A DNA stretch of 64,000 nt from JBBATK01 sp044228285 (lineage in GTDB: Bacteria > Bacteroidota > Ignavibacteria > Kapaibacteriales > NICIL-2), in assembly GCA_044228285.1 (NCBI GenBank), contig JBGAVD010000003.1:372001-436000 (forward strand), read 5' to 3'. This document shows positions 1-8,420 of the stretch, piece after piece (the stretch's first letter is position 1; each line of letters opens with the position of its first letter). The position numbers and the translations under genes were made by a program. Below the pieces are notes generated by a model that saw only the letters and a list, made by a program, of their open reading frames with translations, had not been told where the DNA came from and searched no databases.

Positions 1-1193
1 AGGTCGTGCGGGCTTCCACCCATTGAAGTATATGCGGAACGCATTGCATCAACAACGCCGTCGACTTCTTCGGCGGTGTAGATGGGGTAGTCAACAAAGC
101 TACGCCCTGCCGCCACCTTGTGACTCACAACAAGAGTATCCAGCAAGCCATGCAACGCACTCAGATCCGCTTCGATCTGAGTATCATACTGACCGACGCT
201 CGTTGCCCAGAGCGACAGGCGCTCTGTGAAATTCTTCGAATGAGGAAACGCTCGAAAGGGCTCTCCAGAGTTGTTCGCAACGATTGTAGCTTGAAGGATG
301 ATCCCAATGAACCTCCTCGCCGCAATCTCCACGTTCTCGCTGACCTCGAATTGTTCATTGCGCATCGATCTCAACGCACGCTTAAGAAGTGGGACTTGCG
401 CGCGTGCGCTCGCTTGAGTGAAGGCGCACCACTCTGCGCTGTTCCAGAACCAAAGCGGCACCTTCAACGGGTTCTCCTCCGCATTCACTTGGAATACTCT
501 CGCAGAGTCGCCAAACGCATGGGCATATTCACCGTTTGGATCAAGCACGACAAATCGTGCATTGGGAGTGGAGCCACGTGCAGACTTGGCCTGATCGAGA
601 GACCAATGAATTAGCCCCGAGACAGAGCAGGACTTGCCGCTTCCCGTATTGCCCAACACGGCTAGATGTCGGCCGAATATCCTGTCCGGATCAACGCAGA
701 CTTCCGCGTGTGCCGCCAAAGGGCTAGTGCCGATCTTAACACGCCGCCTGTCTCCCGATTCTACGATTGAACGAAGCTGTTTCTCGGTAGGTAGGAGCAC
801 CCCAGTTCCTATCGATGGAAGCGAGTCCGCACCACGCTGAAATCCGTACTCTGAGGTCGGATTCGACTTCTTGCGAAGAGTCCCCAGCGGATTCAGGCTC
901 ATTCGCCGGAGCGGGTAAGGAAGATCGATCAAGCCGAAGTCCTGCATGCCCCTTCGCTTAGGGAACGAAGAACGTTCAACTGTCAGCCATTCGATCTGGC
1001 CGACCAGGTAGCCGTCGTCGACTGGAATAAGAACGTAGCCGTTTACCCGAGGAAACGGACTAGGAGAACCCGCGTTAAGTGCGACTGAATCAGGAGCCTC
1101 AATGTCGAGAAGGACTTTAATCTCGTCAGGAGAAACGAAGTCCACGGTCCCGATGCGAAGACTTCCGGCGTGCTCGAATGGGGTTTCACTCAT
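1..1193 (-). CDS. HerA-like helicase/ATPase (partial, C-terminus off window)
   Basis: The first 397 codons of an ATP-driven DNA translocase of the HerA/FtsK class are present; the frame is open to base 1. An N-terminal segment of about 80 residues fits a HAS-barrel. Walker A is GNTGSGKS at residues 181-188, followed by VLDPNGEY at about 216-223, the strand and acidic turn typical of HerA (usually DPHGEY). The start ATG at 1193 lies inside the end of the SIR2 gene (8-base overlap, ATGAGTGA), so translation is probably coupled. Established knowledge: SIR2 and HerA proteins form a large complex in SIR2-HerA anti-phage systems, where HerA works with a NAD-consuming SIR2 partner. The role here is inferred from that pairing. 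The missing part should hold Walker B and the arginine finger. Confidence 0.88.
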   Translation of the reverse strand, partial: MSETPFEHAGSLRIGTVDFVSPDEIKVLLDIEAPDSVALNAGSPSPFPRVNGYVLIPVDDGYLVGQIEWLTVERSSFPKRRGMQDFGLIDLPYPLRRMSLNPLGTLRKKSNPTSEYGFQRGADSLPSIGTGVLLPTEKQLRSIVESGDRRRVKIGTSPLAAHAEVCVDPDRIFGRHLAVLGNTGSGKSCSVSGLIHWSLDQAKSARGSTPNARFVVLDPNGEYAHAFGDSARVFQVNAEENPLKVPLWFWNSAEWCAFTQASARAQVPLLKRALRSMRNEQFEVSENVEIAARRFIGIILQATIVANNSGEPFRAFPHSKNFTERLSLWATSVGQYDTQIEADLSALHGLLDTLVVSHKVAAGRSFVDYPIYTAEEVDGVVDAMRSAYTSMGGSPHD

Positions 1194-2562
1194 CGGCGTT
1201 CTCCGGTTCGGGAGTTTGAGGAGTAGAATCAGCCTGTGACGTGCCCCACCTCGATTTGAGTAACTCAGCCATCTTGAATGTCGTCCGGTCTATCGCGGGT
1301 TTCGGCATGTAATTGTCAACGAGTGTCCGCAGGTCGCCAAGGTGCGGGCCAATCAGCAGCGTTATCTGGGCGTATCGGCCAAGCTTCTCGTAGGTCTGCA
1401 TGATCCGCCCGAGCGGATCACTATGCGCAATGACGACCAAGTGAGAAGACGGGATCGTCAACATGTCCTCGATTACGCGGTTGATGTGCTCGTCACCGAA
1501 ACTGTAGCCAAACGTAATCAGGCTGCTATTCGGGCGGCACACTGAAGCGGCAAAATCACGGAACAGCTCGACATACGGATATGCTGCTGTTTCGCGGTCT
1601 TTCGCTGCATTCGGGTAGATCATCAGATTCAACGCCTCACCCCCAGTGAGTCCCGGGGCCTTCAAGTAGGGCGCGATATTTTCGCTCCCGAATGGAAGCC
1701 CGATCTTCCGAATCTGCCCTTCGGTGCTTAACCAGTCCAAAGAGCCGTGCAGCTTCGTGAAACGCGCGACTCCTTCCAAGTAGCGCGGCTCGCCGCGGAT
1801 CCCAGGTGGGTTGTAATGCATGTCGACGTCAAGTCGCGAGGATCGGAAGACGGGAGCGAGTGACCCGACAAAACGATCAATGAGGTGCAGCCCTGCCGCG
1901 TCTGCTCCTGCTTCTATGAAACGGTCGTAATTCGTCGTGAAAACCTGGAGGCGATCTCTGGTTCCGGTTCTGCTGGCGAAGCTCATGAGGAAACTCACGA
2001 GGTAGTTGAATGCTTCCTCTCGTTTGTCGGGAGGGGCGGTTATCAAGCCGTTTTCCCCTTTCAAGATGGAGCCGGCGAAGTTCTCGAGGACGGTCTTCAA
2101 TTCAGTTTTGAGCGACTCGAGCGGTACCTTGAGGTCGTCATTGCGTGTAGAGAGAATTTCGAGGCCCCGAATCAGTTCGTTCACGATGCGAACTTGATCT
2201 TCGATATTCCCTTCCTGCCTACTAGCCAGTTTCGCCGATTCCTTGGCTTTGTCCGAAATCTCAGCGTTGTAGTTCGTAAACGTGGCCTCGCTCATTCCCG
2301 GCAGGAGATTCCCAGTGGACAAATGGTGGACAGCGTGTGACAGCCCTGATCCCGCTAAAAGAGCGAGGTGCTCGGATTGGAAAAGCGCCGTTAACCACGG
2401 CTCGATTCGCGGGCGAAGCTTCTCGGGGCCGAACTCCACATCAGCGGCGAGCCAAGAGCAGTCCACATCCTCACCGAGTTTGAATTTTCCTCCCTCACCG
2501 CCGTTCACAAATTCTACAGGGGCCTTGTCGTCTCGTGTTTTGAGGATGTGTTTCGTGTTCAT
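1186..2562 (-). CDS. SIR2-like NADase-domain defence protein
   Basis: Predicted NAD-hydrolysing defence effector of 458 residues. Visible SIR2 motifs: LLAGSGLSHAV (about 68-78, the GAGxS-type nucleotide loop), TTNYD (209-213, with the Asn and Asp of the active site), KLHGSLDWL (270-278, catalytic-type His) and GYSFGDEHIN (352-361). The stretch from about 90 to 200 is helical and specific to this family. I chose ATG 2562 rather than the longer start at 2589: it overlaps the hsdS stop as ATGA and has AGGA nine bases upstream. It lies between hsdS and a HerA ATPase, which it overlaps by 8 bases. The SIR2-HerA pairing is an established anti-phage arrangement. NAD depletion on infection is inferred, not shown. 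Confidence 0.88.
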   Translation of the reverse strand: MNTKHILKTRDDKAPVEFVNGGEGGKFKLGEDVDCSWLAADVEFGPEKLRPRIEPWLTALFQSEHLALLAGSGLSHAVHHLSTGNLLPGMSEATFTNYNAEISDKAKESAKLASRQEGNIEDQVRIVNELIRGLEILSTRNDDLKVPLESLKTELKTVLENFAGSILKGENGLITAPPDKREEAFNYLVSFLMSFASRTGTRDRLQVFTTNYDRFIEAGADAAGLHLIDRFVGSLAPVFRSSRLDVDMHYNPPGIRGEPRYLEGVARFTKLHGSLDWLSTEGQIRKIGLPFGSENIAPYLKAPGLTGGEALNLMIYPNAAKDRETAAYPYVELFRDFAASVCRPNSSLITFGYSFGDEHINRVIEDMLTIPSSHLVVIAHSDPLGRIMQTYEKLGRYAQITLLIGPHLGDLRTLVDNYMPKPAIDRTTFKMAELLKSRWGTSQADSTPQTPEPENADE

Positions 2563-3800
2563 AAGGTAAGTTCCTGTTCGTGAACGCATGCCTTTGCAGT
2601 CATCAGTTCGTGTAGGAGAGTGCGGAAGAGGTCTTGGAGTTGGGTCTTCTTGTTCGCCGCGGCGTTGATTTTTTGTTGAGTCGCCGAAATAGCCGAAGCG
2701 ATCTCCTCCTGCTCGTCTACTATCGGTGGAATCCCGACTTTGACAGCTCGAAGTTTCGTTGGGGAGGTATGCTTCACCTTGGAGCCAGTTGAGGTCTTTG
2801 CGACTTCAACGCGCAGGTGCGGAAGGTTAAAAACGTGGAAGAGATAACGCTTGCTTAGGCGTTTGGTATCCAAGTCGCAGATGAGTCCCAAACGTTGATT
2901 GTGGAGATAGCGGTTGCCCTCGGGAACGAACGCCGCGCTACCCAGTAATCCCGATTTCTGCTCTGTCATCGCCACCACGAGATCGTCTTTGGCTAGGACA
3001 TAATCCCGAGGAATGTCACCTGTGAAAAACTTCGTCTTCTCCCCTTGGTCCCGGAAGCCGCCTTCCTCGTGAAAGTGGCCGGGAGTCATCAGGATGTAGT
3101 CGCCTGCCTGCTTGAAGAACTCCCCATTGAAAGCGTAGCCGTGCTTGATTTGGAAGAACTCACCCAATTCCACCACCTCCCAGCTTTCAGGAATAGGGCC
3201 GATTTCAGTTTGTTTTTGCGGTTCGTTGCGTAAGCCTTCAGTGAAAAGCTTATGCATGAGAACCTTTTTCAACTCGGTAGTGGTCTGAATGATCCGCTCC
3301 TGCGCTTCGATCGCCCGTTGCACTGTCGAAAGAATGTGCGCGATTTTTCTCTGCTCAGGAAGACGGGGAACTCTTACCTCAAAATTTCCGAAGCTGGTTT
3401 TGTTGAGAATCGGAACCGTCGTCTTAACAGCGAGTTTCTCGAGCTTTACCCGGTTCTCATGAAAGCTGTAGTATACGAATTCGTTGTCATGCTCATGGTT
3501 GCAGATTAGTGCATTGATTTGTTGATTAGTGGCTGACTGGTCATTTCCGACGATCCCGAGTTTTCCTACATTTCCGATACAGCCAACGAGCACAGTTCCT
3601 TTTGGAAGAGCTCGGCATTGTTCAAAGCCGAGTTTCGTGAGGGTTTTGTGTGAGGAGCGAACATATTTGCCATTATCAAGATCTGCAGGCGAGATCAGGT
3701 TGTAATCGCCGTCGTAAAAGTCCCTGCGAGCAGTGCTAGGAGTGCGTCCCGTGATGATTTCACCGATTTCTTTAACCGGTTTGGTGTGCCATTCGCTCAT
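2559..3800 (-). CDS. hsdS: type I restriction-modification specificity subunit HsdS
   Basis: DNA-recognition subunit of a type I restriction-modification enzyme, 413 residues, the usual length. It has two target-recognition domains. The first opens with the typical phrase KEIGEIITGRTPST and ends near LPEQRKIAHILS. A helical conserved region follows (about residues 150-190, ending HKLFTEGL). The second domain starts near IPESWEVVELGEFF and ends with a second spacer helix around EQEEIASAISATQQKI. The start overlaps the hsdM stop by 4 bases (ATGA) and the stop overlaps the SIR2 start the same way. The recognition sequence cannot be read from the protein. Confidence 0.95.
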   Translation of the reverse strand: MSEWHTKPVKEIGEIITGRTPSTARRDFYDGDYNLISPADLDNGKYVRSSHKTLTKLGFEQCRALPKGTVLVGCIGNVGKLGIVGNDQSATNQQINALICNHEHDNEFVYYSFHENRVKLEKLAVKTTVPILNKTSFGNFEVRVPRLPEQRKIAHILSTVQRAIEAQERIIQTTTELKKVLMHKLFTEGLRNEPQKQTEIGPIPESWEVVELGEFFQIKHGYAFNGEFFKQAGDYILMTPGHFHEEGGFRDQGEKTKFFTGDIPRDYVLAKDDLVVAMTEQKSGLLGSAAFVPEGNRYLHNQRLGLICDLDTKRLSKRYLFHVFNLPHLRVEVAKTSTGSKVKHTSPTKLRAVKVGIPPIVDEQEEIASAISATQQKINAAANKKTQLQDLFRTLLHELMTAKACVHEQELTL

Positions 3801-5350
3801 ACCCCAAGCTTCTCCAGAATTTTCTTCAACTTCTTGTCTGCCTCCTGCGAGTCAGCCTCGATGACTTTTAGTTCCTCGACAATTTCCGCGATGGGCCGGT
3901 AAGTTTCGGCCTCACTAGTGTGGATGTAGCGGCTAGGTAAGACATTGTAGTCATTCTTTTTGAGCCCCGCAAGATCGACGATGCGGCTGAGTTTTTCCTC
4001 CTCCTTCCACCCGATGAGGGTGTCTGCGAGTCGCTGGATGCCGGCCTCGGGGATGAAGTTCTTGGGATCACCCTTTTCAAAGACTTGGCTGGCGTTAACG
4101 AGGAAGACCTTGCCTTGGCGCGCTTTCGCTTTGGCCTTATTCAGGAACAACACTACGCCTGGAGCGGTTGTGTTGTAGAAGAGGTTTTCCGGCAGGTAGA
4201 GGACGCTTTCTATGAGGTCTTGATCTACGAACCACTGGCGGACGGTCTTTTCCTTGTTTGTACCAGCATTGCCTGAGCCACGGGAAGCAGCACCGGTGTC
4301 GAGCACAACTGCGGCGCGGCCATTGTCATTCAGGCTTGCGCAGATGTGCTGTACCCAGCCCCAGTCAGCGGACGATTTGCCGGGGAAACCGGCTCCAGCT
4401 GGAAAACGACCCAGTTCGTCGGCGTCGTAGTCAGCCTCAGTGAACCAGTCCTGGTTCCACATAGGGTTGGCAACGACGCGGTCAAATGTGCGAAGCTTGC
4501 CGTCCTTCGTGCGGAACTTCGGATTCTTAAATGTGTCGCCTATTTCGATTTGCCCTTCCATGTCATGAATGATCATGTTCATATTCGCCATAGCCCATGT
4601 TTCGGGCGTGAATTCCTGGCCGTAGAGTTTCAGCGGTGCAACAGTCCGTTTTTTGCCTTTGGATTGTTCTTCCATTGCGATTTCGCACTTAACAAGCAAG
4701 CCACCGGAACCACATGTAGGGTCATAGATTTCCATACCGGGTTCGGGCTGAAGTACACGTGACATGATAGTGCCGACTTCCGGTGGAGTGTAGAACTCAC
4801 CCGCACTCTGTCCACCACCTTCTGCAAACTTGCGTATCAAGTACTCGTAGCTCTTTCCAATGATGTCAGCTTCAACATCATCAAGTCCAAGACGCTTGGT
4901 GCTGACAGCTTCTATAAGGTTTGAGAGTCGATCATCATCAAGGTCTCGCTGACCATGTGTCGTGGCGTTGAAATCAACCCGGTCGATAATTCCTTGAAGT
5001 AGCGGATTCTCGCGTGCTATAGACCGCATATGTGTTGTAACACCTTCACCGATCTTATCCGAGAGTTTTCGTATGACAGACCACACCGGTTGCTCGGGAT
5101 CGTCCGGAATGAGGGGTAGGTAGAAGCGGACGAGCTTATGGTCAGCCTTCGCGAGCTGGAACGCCTTCTTACGCGAGCCAACTTCCTTGGCGATTCGGTT
5201 CAGTTCGTCGTCGAAGACATCACAGAGTCGCTTTGTGAAGATGAGTGGCAGTATGTAGTCCTTGTACTTTGGTGCGTCTTTCGCTCCCCGAATCGAGCAG
5301 GCAGCATCCCAAATCCAAGATTCTAAGGATTTAACTTTTATTTCCGACAT
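3797..5350 (-). CDS. hsdM: type I restriction-modification methyltransferase subunit HsdM
   Basis: N6-adenine methyltransferase subunit of the type I system, 517 residues, full length. An N-terminal helical HsdM_N domain (from ESWIWDAACSIRG) is followed by the methylase core. GEFYTPPEVG lies near residue 185, the AdoMet-binding motif DPTCGSGGLL near 215 and motif IV NPMW near 290 (the NPPF/NPPY position; Met replaces the second Pro). It is the first gene of the hsdM-hsdS-SIR2-HerA unit and starts 186 bases beyond the integrase stop. No hsdR gene appears in the window, so restriction activity depends on what lies left of base 1. Confidence 0.96.
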   Translation of the reverse strand: MSEIKVKSLESWIWDAACSIRGAKDAPKYKDYILPLIFTKRLCDVFDDELNRIAKEVGSRKKAFQLAKADHKLVRFYLPLIPDDPEQPVWSVIRKLSDKIGEGVTTHMRSIARENPLLQGIIDRVDFNATTHGQRDLDDDRLSNLIEAVSTKRLGLDDVEADIIGKSYEYLIRKFAEGGGQSAGEFYTPPEVGTIMSRVLQPEPGMEIYDPTCGSGGLLVKCEIAMEEQSKGKKRTVAPLKLYGQEFTPETWAMANMNMIIHDMEGQIEIGDTFKNPKFRTKDGKLRTFDRVVANPMWNQDWFTEADYDADELGRFPAGAGFPGKSSADWGWVQHICASLNDNGRAAVVLDTGAASRGSGNAGTNKEKTVRQWFVDQDLIESVLYLPENLFYNTTAPGVVLFLNKAKAKARQGKVFLVNASQVFEKGDPKNFIPEAGIQRLADTLIGWKEEEKLSRIVDLAGLKKNDYNVLPSRYIHTSEAETYRPIAEIVEELKVIEADSQEADKKLKKILEKLGV

Positions 5351-5536
5351 AATTTGATCTCTTTCTTGCCTTTAATCCGTTTTATCGGAATGGTGAACTA
5401 ATATACGTCGATGATAATTAATAATCCCGGTTACATATTGTTATGAGGCAACACGCCCGCCTCATCTTAGCCATAAAGCAGATCTGAAGGTGTTTCGGAA
5501 AACCCGATTCAAGTGTTGGGCTATACAGTGAGAATC
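5351..5536. promoter_or_regulatory. intergenic gap between integrase and hsdM
   Basis: This gap must hold the end of the integrase transcript and any promoter of the hsdM operon. It is AT-rich near hsdM. A 7-bp inverted repeat ATGAGGC/GCCTCAT lies at 5443-5449 and 5459-5465 with a 9-base loop, without a clear U-tract. I could not identify a convincing promoter. Confidence 0.35.
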
Positions 5537-6760
5537 TTAGCCCCAGACCGCCTTCATCTCTTGTGCTGCCACTTTATCCGTCAATTTGATGTACTTCTTG
5601 AAAGTCTTATAATCCTTGTGCCCGGTTACTTTCATCACCGTCTCCGGTCGCATTCCTTTCTCGAGGGATAAAGTAACAAAAGTGCGCCGAGCAGTATGTG
5701 TTGAAACAAAGTTGTGTTTGGGTTCGGTATATTCAATGCGGTCGGCACCCCGATAGCGCACCAGAGTTACTACTTCATCAATTCCTGCCTCTTTGCAAAT
5801 CTCCTTCAGATAACGATTGGTCTTTTGGCTACTTATAACAGGCATTTTGCCGACACCGTTGTACTTCTCTATCAACTTACGTGCTGGAGACGATAACGGA
5901 ATGCTAATAATGTCCTTTGTTTTTGTCGTGCGTAGGTGCCATACTCCGTTCTTGATGTCTTCATGTTCAAAAATCTTGGCATCACTGAATCGTTGGCCGG
6001 TAAAGCACTGAAAGCAGAACACGTCACGCACTTTGTCGAAGGTCTTATTATCCGAAAAATCGTGATTAAATAGGCGCAGCAATTCTTCCTCAGTAAGGTA
6101 CACAATCTCGACCTGTTCCGTGGGCACCTTGAATTTTCTGAAATCAAGCGAAGCACAGAGACCGCGTTCGCTCGCCCAATTCATAAACGTTTTCAACGCA
6201 GTTACGTACTTACCATAGGTGTTATTGGTTAGCCTCCTGTCTCGCAACATATACGAAGTGAACTTATCATAAAATCCATGCGTAATGGATGCAAAGCTTA
6301 ATTCGTACTTATGAGCGGCACTGAAGTCGCGAAGATGTTGCAGAATCGTCTTGTGCTTATTGAGACTGTTCAATTGGTAGCTTAGCTTCTTGCTCTCAAT
6401 GAAATCCTCGTATGCTGTAAAGAACGTCTGTAGGTGTTCATCATTCGTTTCAACCACAAAGACACGCCTGAGCGCTGACTGAATGTCTTCGTATGTCGTT
6501 TGCGGCCGCTCGGATACCACTGTCCTATAGATTCGTCGCATCTCGTCTGCGCGTCGACTCAGCAGGCTATTCAGTTCACCTGAACCACCATACGATCTCC
6601 GGACTTGCTGCTTGGCGCTGTCCCAGTGTTTAGGATCAATACGTTCTCCCGTGTGTATCTTTAGCGTTTTACCCGGACTTAGGCCGCGCACATATGCAAA
6701 CAGAATACGTTCTACCTGCTGGGTTTTCTGGTTTGTATCGAGGTAGTAGTTGATAGTCAT
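5537..6760 (-). CDS. tyrosine recombinase / phage-type integrase
   Basis: Site-specific recombinase of 407 residues, of the kind that moves integrative elements in Bacteroidota. It has an N-terminal arm-binding part, a SAM-like core-binding domain (about 105-205, DEHLQTFFTAYEDF onward) and a C-terminal catalytic domain. Visible catalytic set: R257 (TGQRFSD), K280/K282, H355 and R358 (HTARRTF), H381 (GHKDYKTF) and the nucleophile Y390 (FKKYIKL), so it looks intact. It is the rightmost minus-strand gene of the defence block and lies about 260 bases from a tRNA-like fragment, so it is the likely agent that brought in the hsd-SIR2-HerA genes. That link is inference from position. Confidence 0.94.
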   Translation of the reverse strand: MTINYYLDTNQKTQQVERILFAYVRGLSPGKTLKIHTGERIDPKHWDSAKQQVRRSYGGSGELNSLLSRRADEMRRIYRTVVSERPQTTYEDIQSALRRVFVVETNDEHLQTFFTAYEDFIESKKLSYQLNSLNKHKTILQHLRDFSAAHKYELSFASITHGFYDKFTSYMLRDRRLTNNTYGKYVTALKTFMNWASERGLCASLDFRKFKVPTEQVEIVYLTEEELLRLFNHDFSDNKTFDKVRDVFCFQCFTGQRFSDAKIFEHEDIKNGVWHLRTTKTKDIISIPLSSPARKLIEKYNGVGKMPVISSQKTNRYLKEICKEAGIDEVVTLVRYRGADRIEYTEPKHNFVSTHTARRTFVTLSLEKGMRPETVMKVTGHKDYKTFKKYIKLTDKVAAQEMKAVWG

Positions 6761-7022
6761 GATTTATCTTCCGGCAGAGTGATAGATTAGTCGCCCAAGG
6801 TGCAGCACACGACTTTTACAATTCACGATTGTTGTCTAGCGAAGGTCAATCGGGTGCAGAAGGACTTTTAAGCATCGAATACATCACGTACAAACTACGT
6901 ACACTTTTTGAGTTTATCTCCGTGTTTGACGATAGCCAACTTAACAGAAAATGACTTAAATACCTCGTTTTTTAGAAAAATTTGTATGATTGAAGATTGA
7001 CACCTACCGCAAAATATCGAGG

Positions 7023-7042
7023 TTCAAAAACCGTCTTCCGCA
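7023..7042 (+). other. candidate tRNA-Leu 3'-end relic (possible attachment site)
   Basis: Twenty bases match tRNA positions 54-73 in length and content: TTCAAAA T-loop, T-stem strand CCGT, acceptor strand CTTCCGC (7035-7041) and discriminator A73. CTTCCGC would pair with a GCGGAAG 5' end, common in tRNA-Leu. One base is off (A instead of the invariant C61), and no matching 5' part lies upstream. A hairpin terminator follows at 7063. This is what an element inserted in the 3' end of a tRNA gene leaves at one border. It is a pattern match by eye, not a proven att site. Confidence 0.4.
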
Positions 7043-7062
7043 CACCTTGTATCTCACTCTAA

Positions 7063-7088
7063 AACACGACCTTCGGTCGTGTTTTTTT
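7063..7088 (+). terminator. intrinsic terminator without an upstream plus-strand gene
   Basis: Stem AACACGACC (7063-7071), loop TTC, stem GGTCGTGTT (7075-7083), then a run of T to 7088. No plus-strand gene precedes it, which fits an origin as the terminator of a tRNA gene now lost or displaced. On the minus strand it could also end the GxxExxY transcript, with only four T after the stem. Confidence 0.8.
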
Positions 7089-7157
7089 GTTTGTGGCGTA
7101 TAGAATGGAAACGCTGGACAGTTGACGCTCTCATGTTTATCCCAATGCTGCGAATTT

Positions 7158-7352
7158 GCTCTGCGTGAGTCGGCGAGTGTCGTTCACGCAGAGACGCAGA
7201 GGAGGATGAGCCGCTGAGCAGGAGCGCTGACTCTGCGGCTCGTCAGTAAAGCACGACTCTGCGGCTCTGCGTGAACGACTCAAGCCGACTCACGCAGACA
7301 CGCAGAGGAGGATGAGCCGCTGAGCGGGAGCGCTGACACGGCGGCTCGTCAG
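7158..7352. repeat. palindromic repeat array, left block
   Basis: Bases 7158-7330 recur almost unchanged and without gaps at 7903-8075 (offset 745). Inside, a full palindrome spans 7183-7275: outer arms TTCACGCAGAGACGCAGAG (7183-7201) and CTCTGCGGCTCTGCGTGAA (7257-7275) pair at 18 of 19 positions, and inner arms near 7205-7218 and 7231-7244 pair imperfectly. After it comes a second left half (about 7289-7320) with an inner right arm to about 7352, but no outer right arm before the GxxExxY gene. Confidence 0.9.
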
Positions 7353-7395
7353 TTTGGCTTAGCATCGCCAACTTCTCTGGCAGATCCACATCTGG

Positions 7396-7809
7396 TTATG
7401 ATTTCGAGTCAGTCGCTGCAGACTTTGGATGATAGTGGTTGACTACTCTGTGTAAGCCTTCGACTAAAGTTGCCTGACCAAAGTTTAGAAGCAGGCCAAC
7501 TTCTAGCTGCATTAGGCGCAAGTAGCTCAAGAGCTGCTTATAGTGTACGGGTGCAAGCGTTTCAACTGACTTTAACTCCACAACAACTCGCCGCTCAATG
7601 AGCAGATCCACTCGAAAGCTGAGAGGAAAGTCCATATCGTTATACTCAAAACTGACCGACTTTTGTTGCTCAACAAAGAATCCTCTAGCTTCTAACTCCT
7701 GAGCGAGTAAGCGCTCGTAGACAGACTCCAACAAGCCTGGTCCAATATCAGTATGAATCTTGATTGCTGCATCGATGATCGACCCGGTGATATCATTTAC
7801 TTGTTTCAT
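7396..7809 (-). CDS. GxxExxY family protein (PD-(D/E)XK-like fold suspected)
   Basis: Small protein of 137 residues with the family signature G25-L-L-E28-S-V-Y31 in GPGLLESVYE. A possible nuclease-type core follows: D68 (FRVDLLIE), then E78-L-K80 (VVVELKS), then KQLLSYLRLM, a pattern shared with PD-(D/E)XK enzymes. No experimental function is known to me for the family, so nuclease activity is inference. It stands alone, bracketed by a duplicated palindromic repeat, and the two halves of one palindrome lie either side of it. ATG at 7809 opens the conserved N-terminus directly. Confidence 0.88.
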   Translation of the reverse strand: MKQVNDITGSIIDAAIKIHTDIGPGLLESVYERLLAQELEARGFFVEQQKSVSFEYNDMDFPLSFRVDLLIERRVVVELKSVETLAPVHYKQLLSYLRLMQLEVGLLLNFGQATLVEGLHRVVNHYHPKSAATDSKS

Positions 7810-7865
7810 TGTTTTTAGGTGTCGTTAGTGATAAGAAAAATTGATTTGTACTCAGTCAATTCAGA

Positions 7866-8075
7866 TTGACTCCGCGGCTCGTCAGCACAGCACGACTCTG
7901 CGGCTCTGCGTGAGTCGGCACGTGTCGTTCACGCAGAGACGCAGAGGAGGATGAGCCGCTGAGCAGGAGCGCTGGCTCTGCGGCTCGTCAGTACAGCACG
8001 ACTCCGCGGCTCTGCGTGAACAACTCAAGCCGACTCACGCAGAGTCGCAGAGGAGGATGAGCCGCTGAGCGGGAG
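7866..8075. repeat. palindromic repeat array, right block
   Basis: Bases 7866-7913 carry only a right half (inner arm then outer arm CTCTGCGGCTCTGCGTGA). From 7903 to 8075 the sequence repeats the left block 7158-7330: a full palindrome (about 7928-8020) and then another left half. The half at 7866 is the complement of the half left open at about 7352, so the GxxExxY gene appears to split one unit of a tandem palindrome array. The motif CGCAGAGACGCAGAG and its complement dominate. Confidence 0.9.
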
Positions 8076-8420
8076 TGTGAGTCTTGGATGAGAAAGAAAT
8101 GCAATTTGTAATCGAAGCAACGACTAGTGACACTGTAGGGTCAGCTGACTTTTCCAGAGGCACACATGCCACGACCCTGCATGTGGATAAAAAGAAGTAC
8201 TCAGGGAATCGAGTGGATTGGAATGCTCTAAGCTTGGGACAGAGTGGGAACGCCGGACCAATAGACACTCTCGCGCTCATTTTGCACCAACTACACTGCG
8301 TTAACTGCTTCGGCGCTCCCATTTTTGTGACATACCGCACCAACTAGCACATTTCATGTATTTTTGTCTGCATCAGTCTGACAATTGACTGATATCGACT
8401 CTGAGTCTACACATCATCAT
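8076..8420. other. gap between repeat block and sigma factor gene
   Basis: About 345 bases with no gene I can support. An open frame runs on each strand (for example a TTG-started frame 8084-8347), but neither gives a recognisable protein. The last part must hold the promoter of the sigma/anti-sigma pair; I see no clear consensus. Confidence 0.5.

Noticed and set aside
1..840. Plus-strand frames of 60-160 codons at the left edge.
   Set aside because: They are shadows of the HerA gene, which has Walker motifs on the minus strand.
7158..8075. Repeat array considered as a CRISPR array.
   Set aside because: Units are long imperfect palindromes with no constant spacer length and no cas genes nearby.
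8035..8347. Opposed open frames of about 87-102 codons next to the repeat block.
   Set aside because: Neither gives a recognisable protein, one relies on a TTG start, and part of the minus frame reads through repeat DNA.
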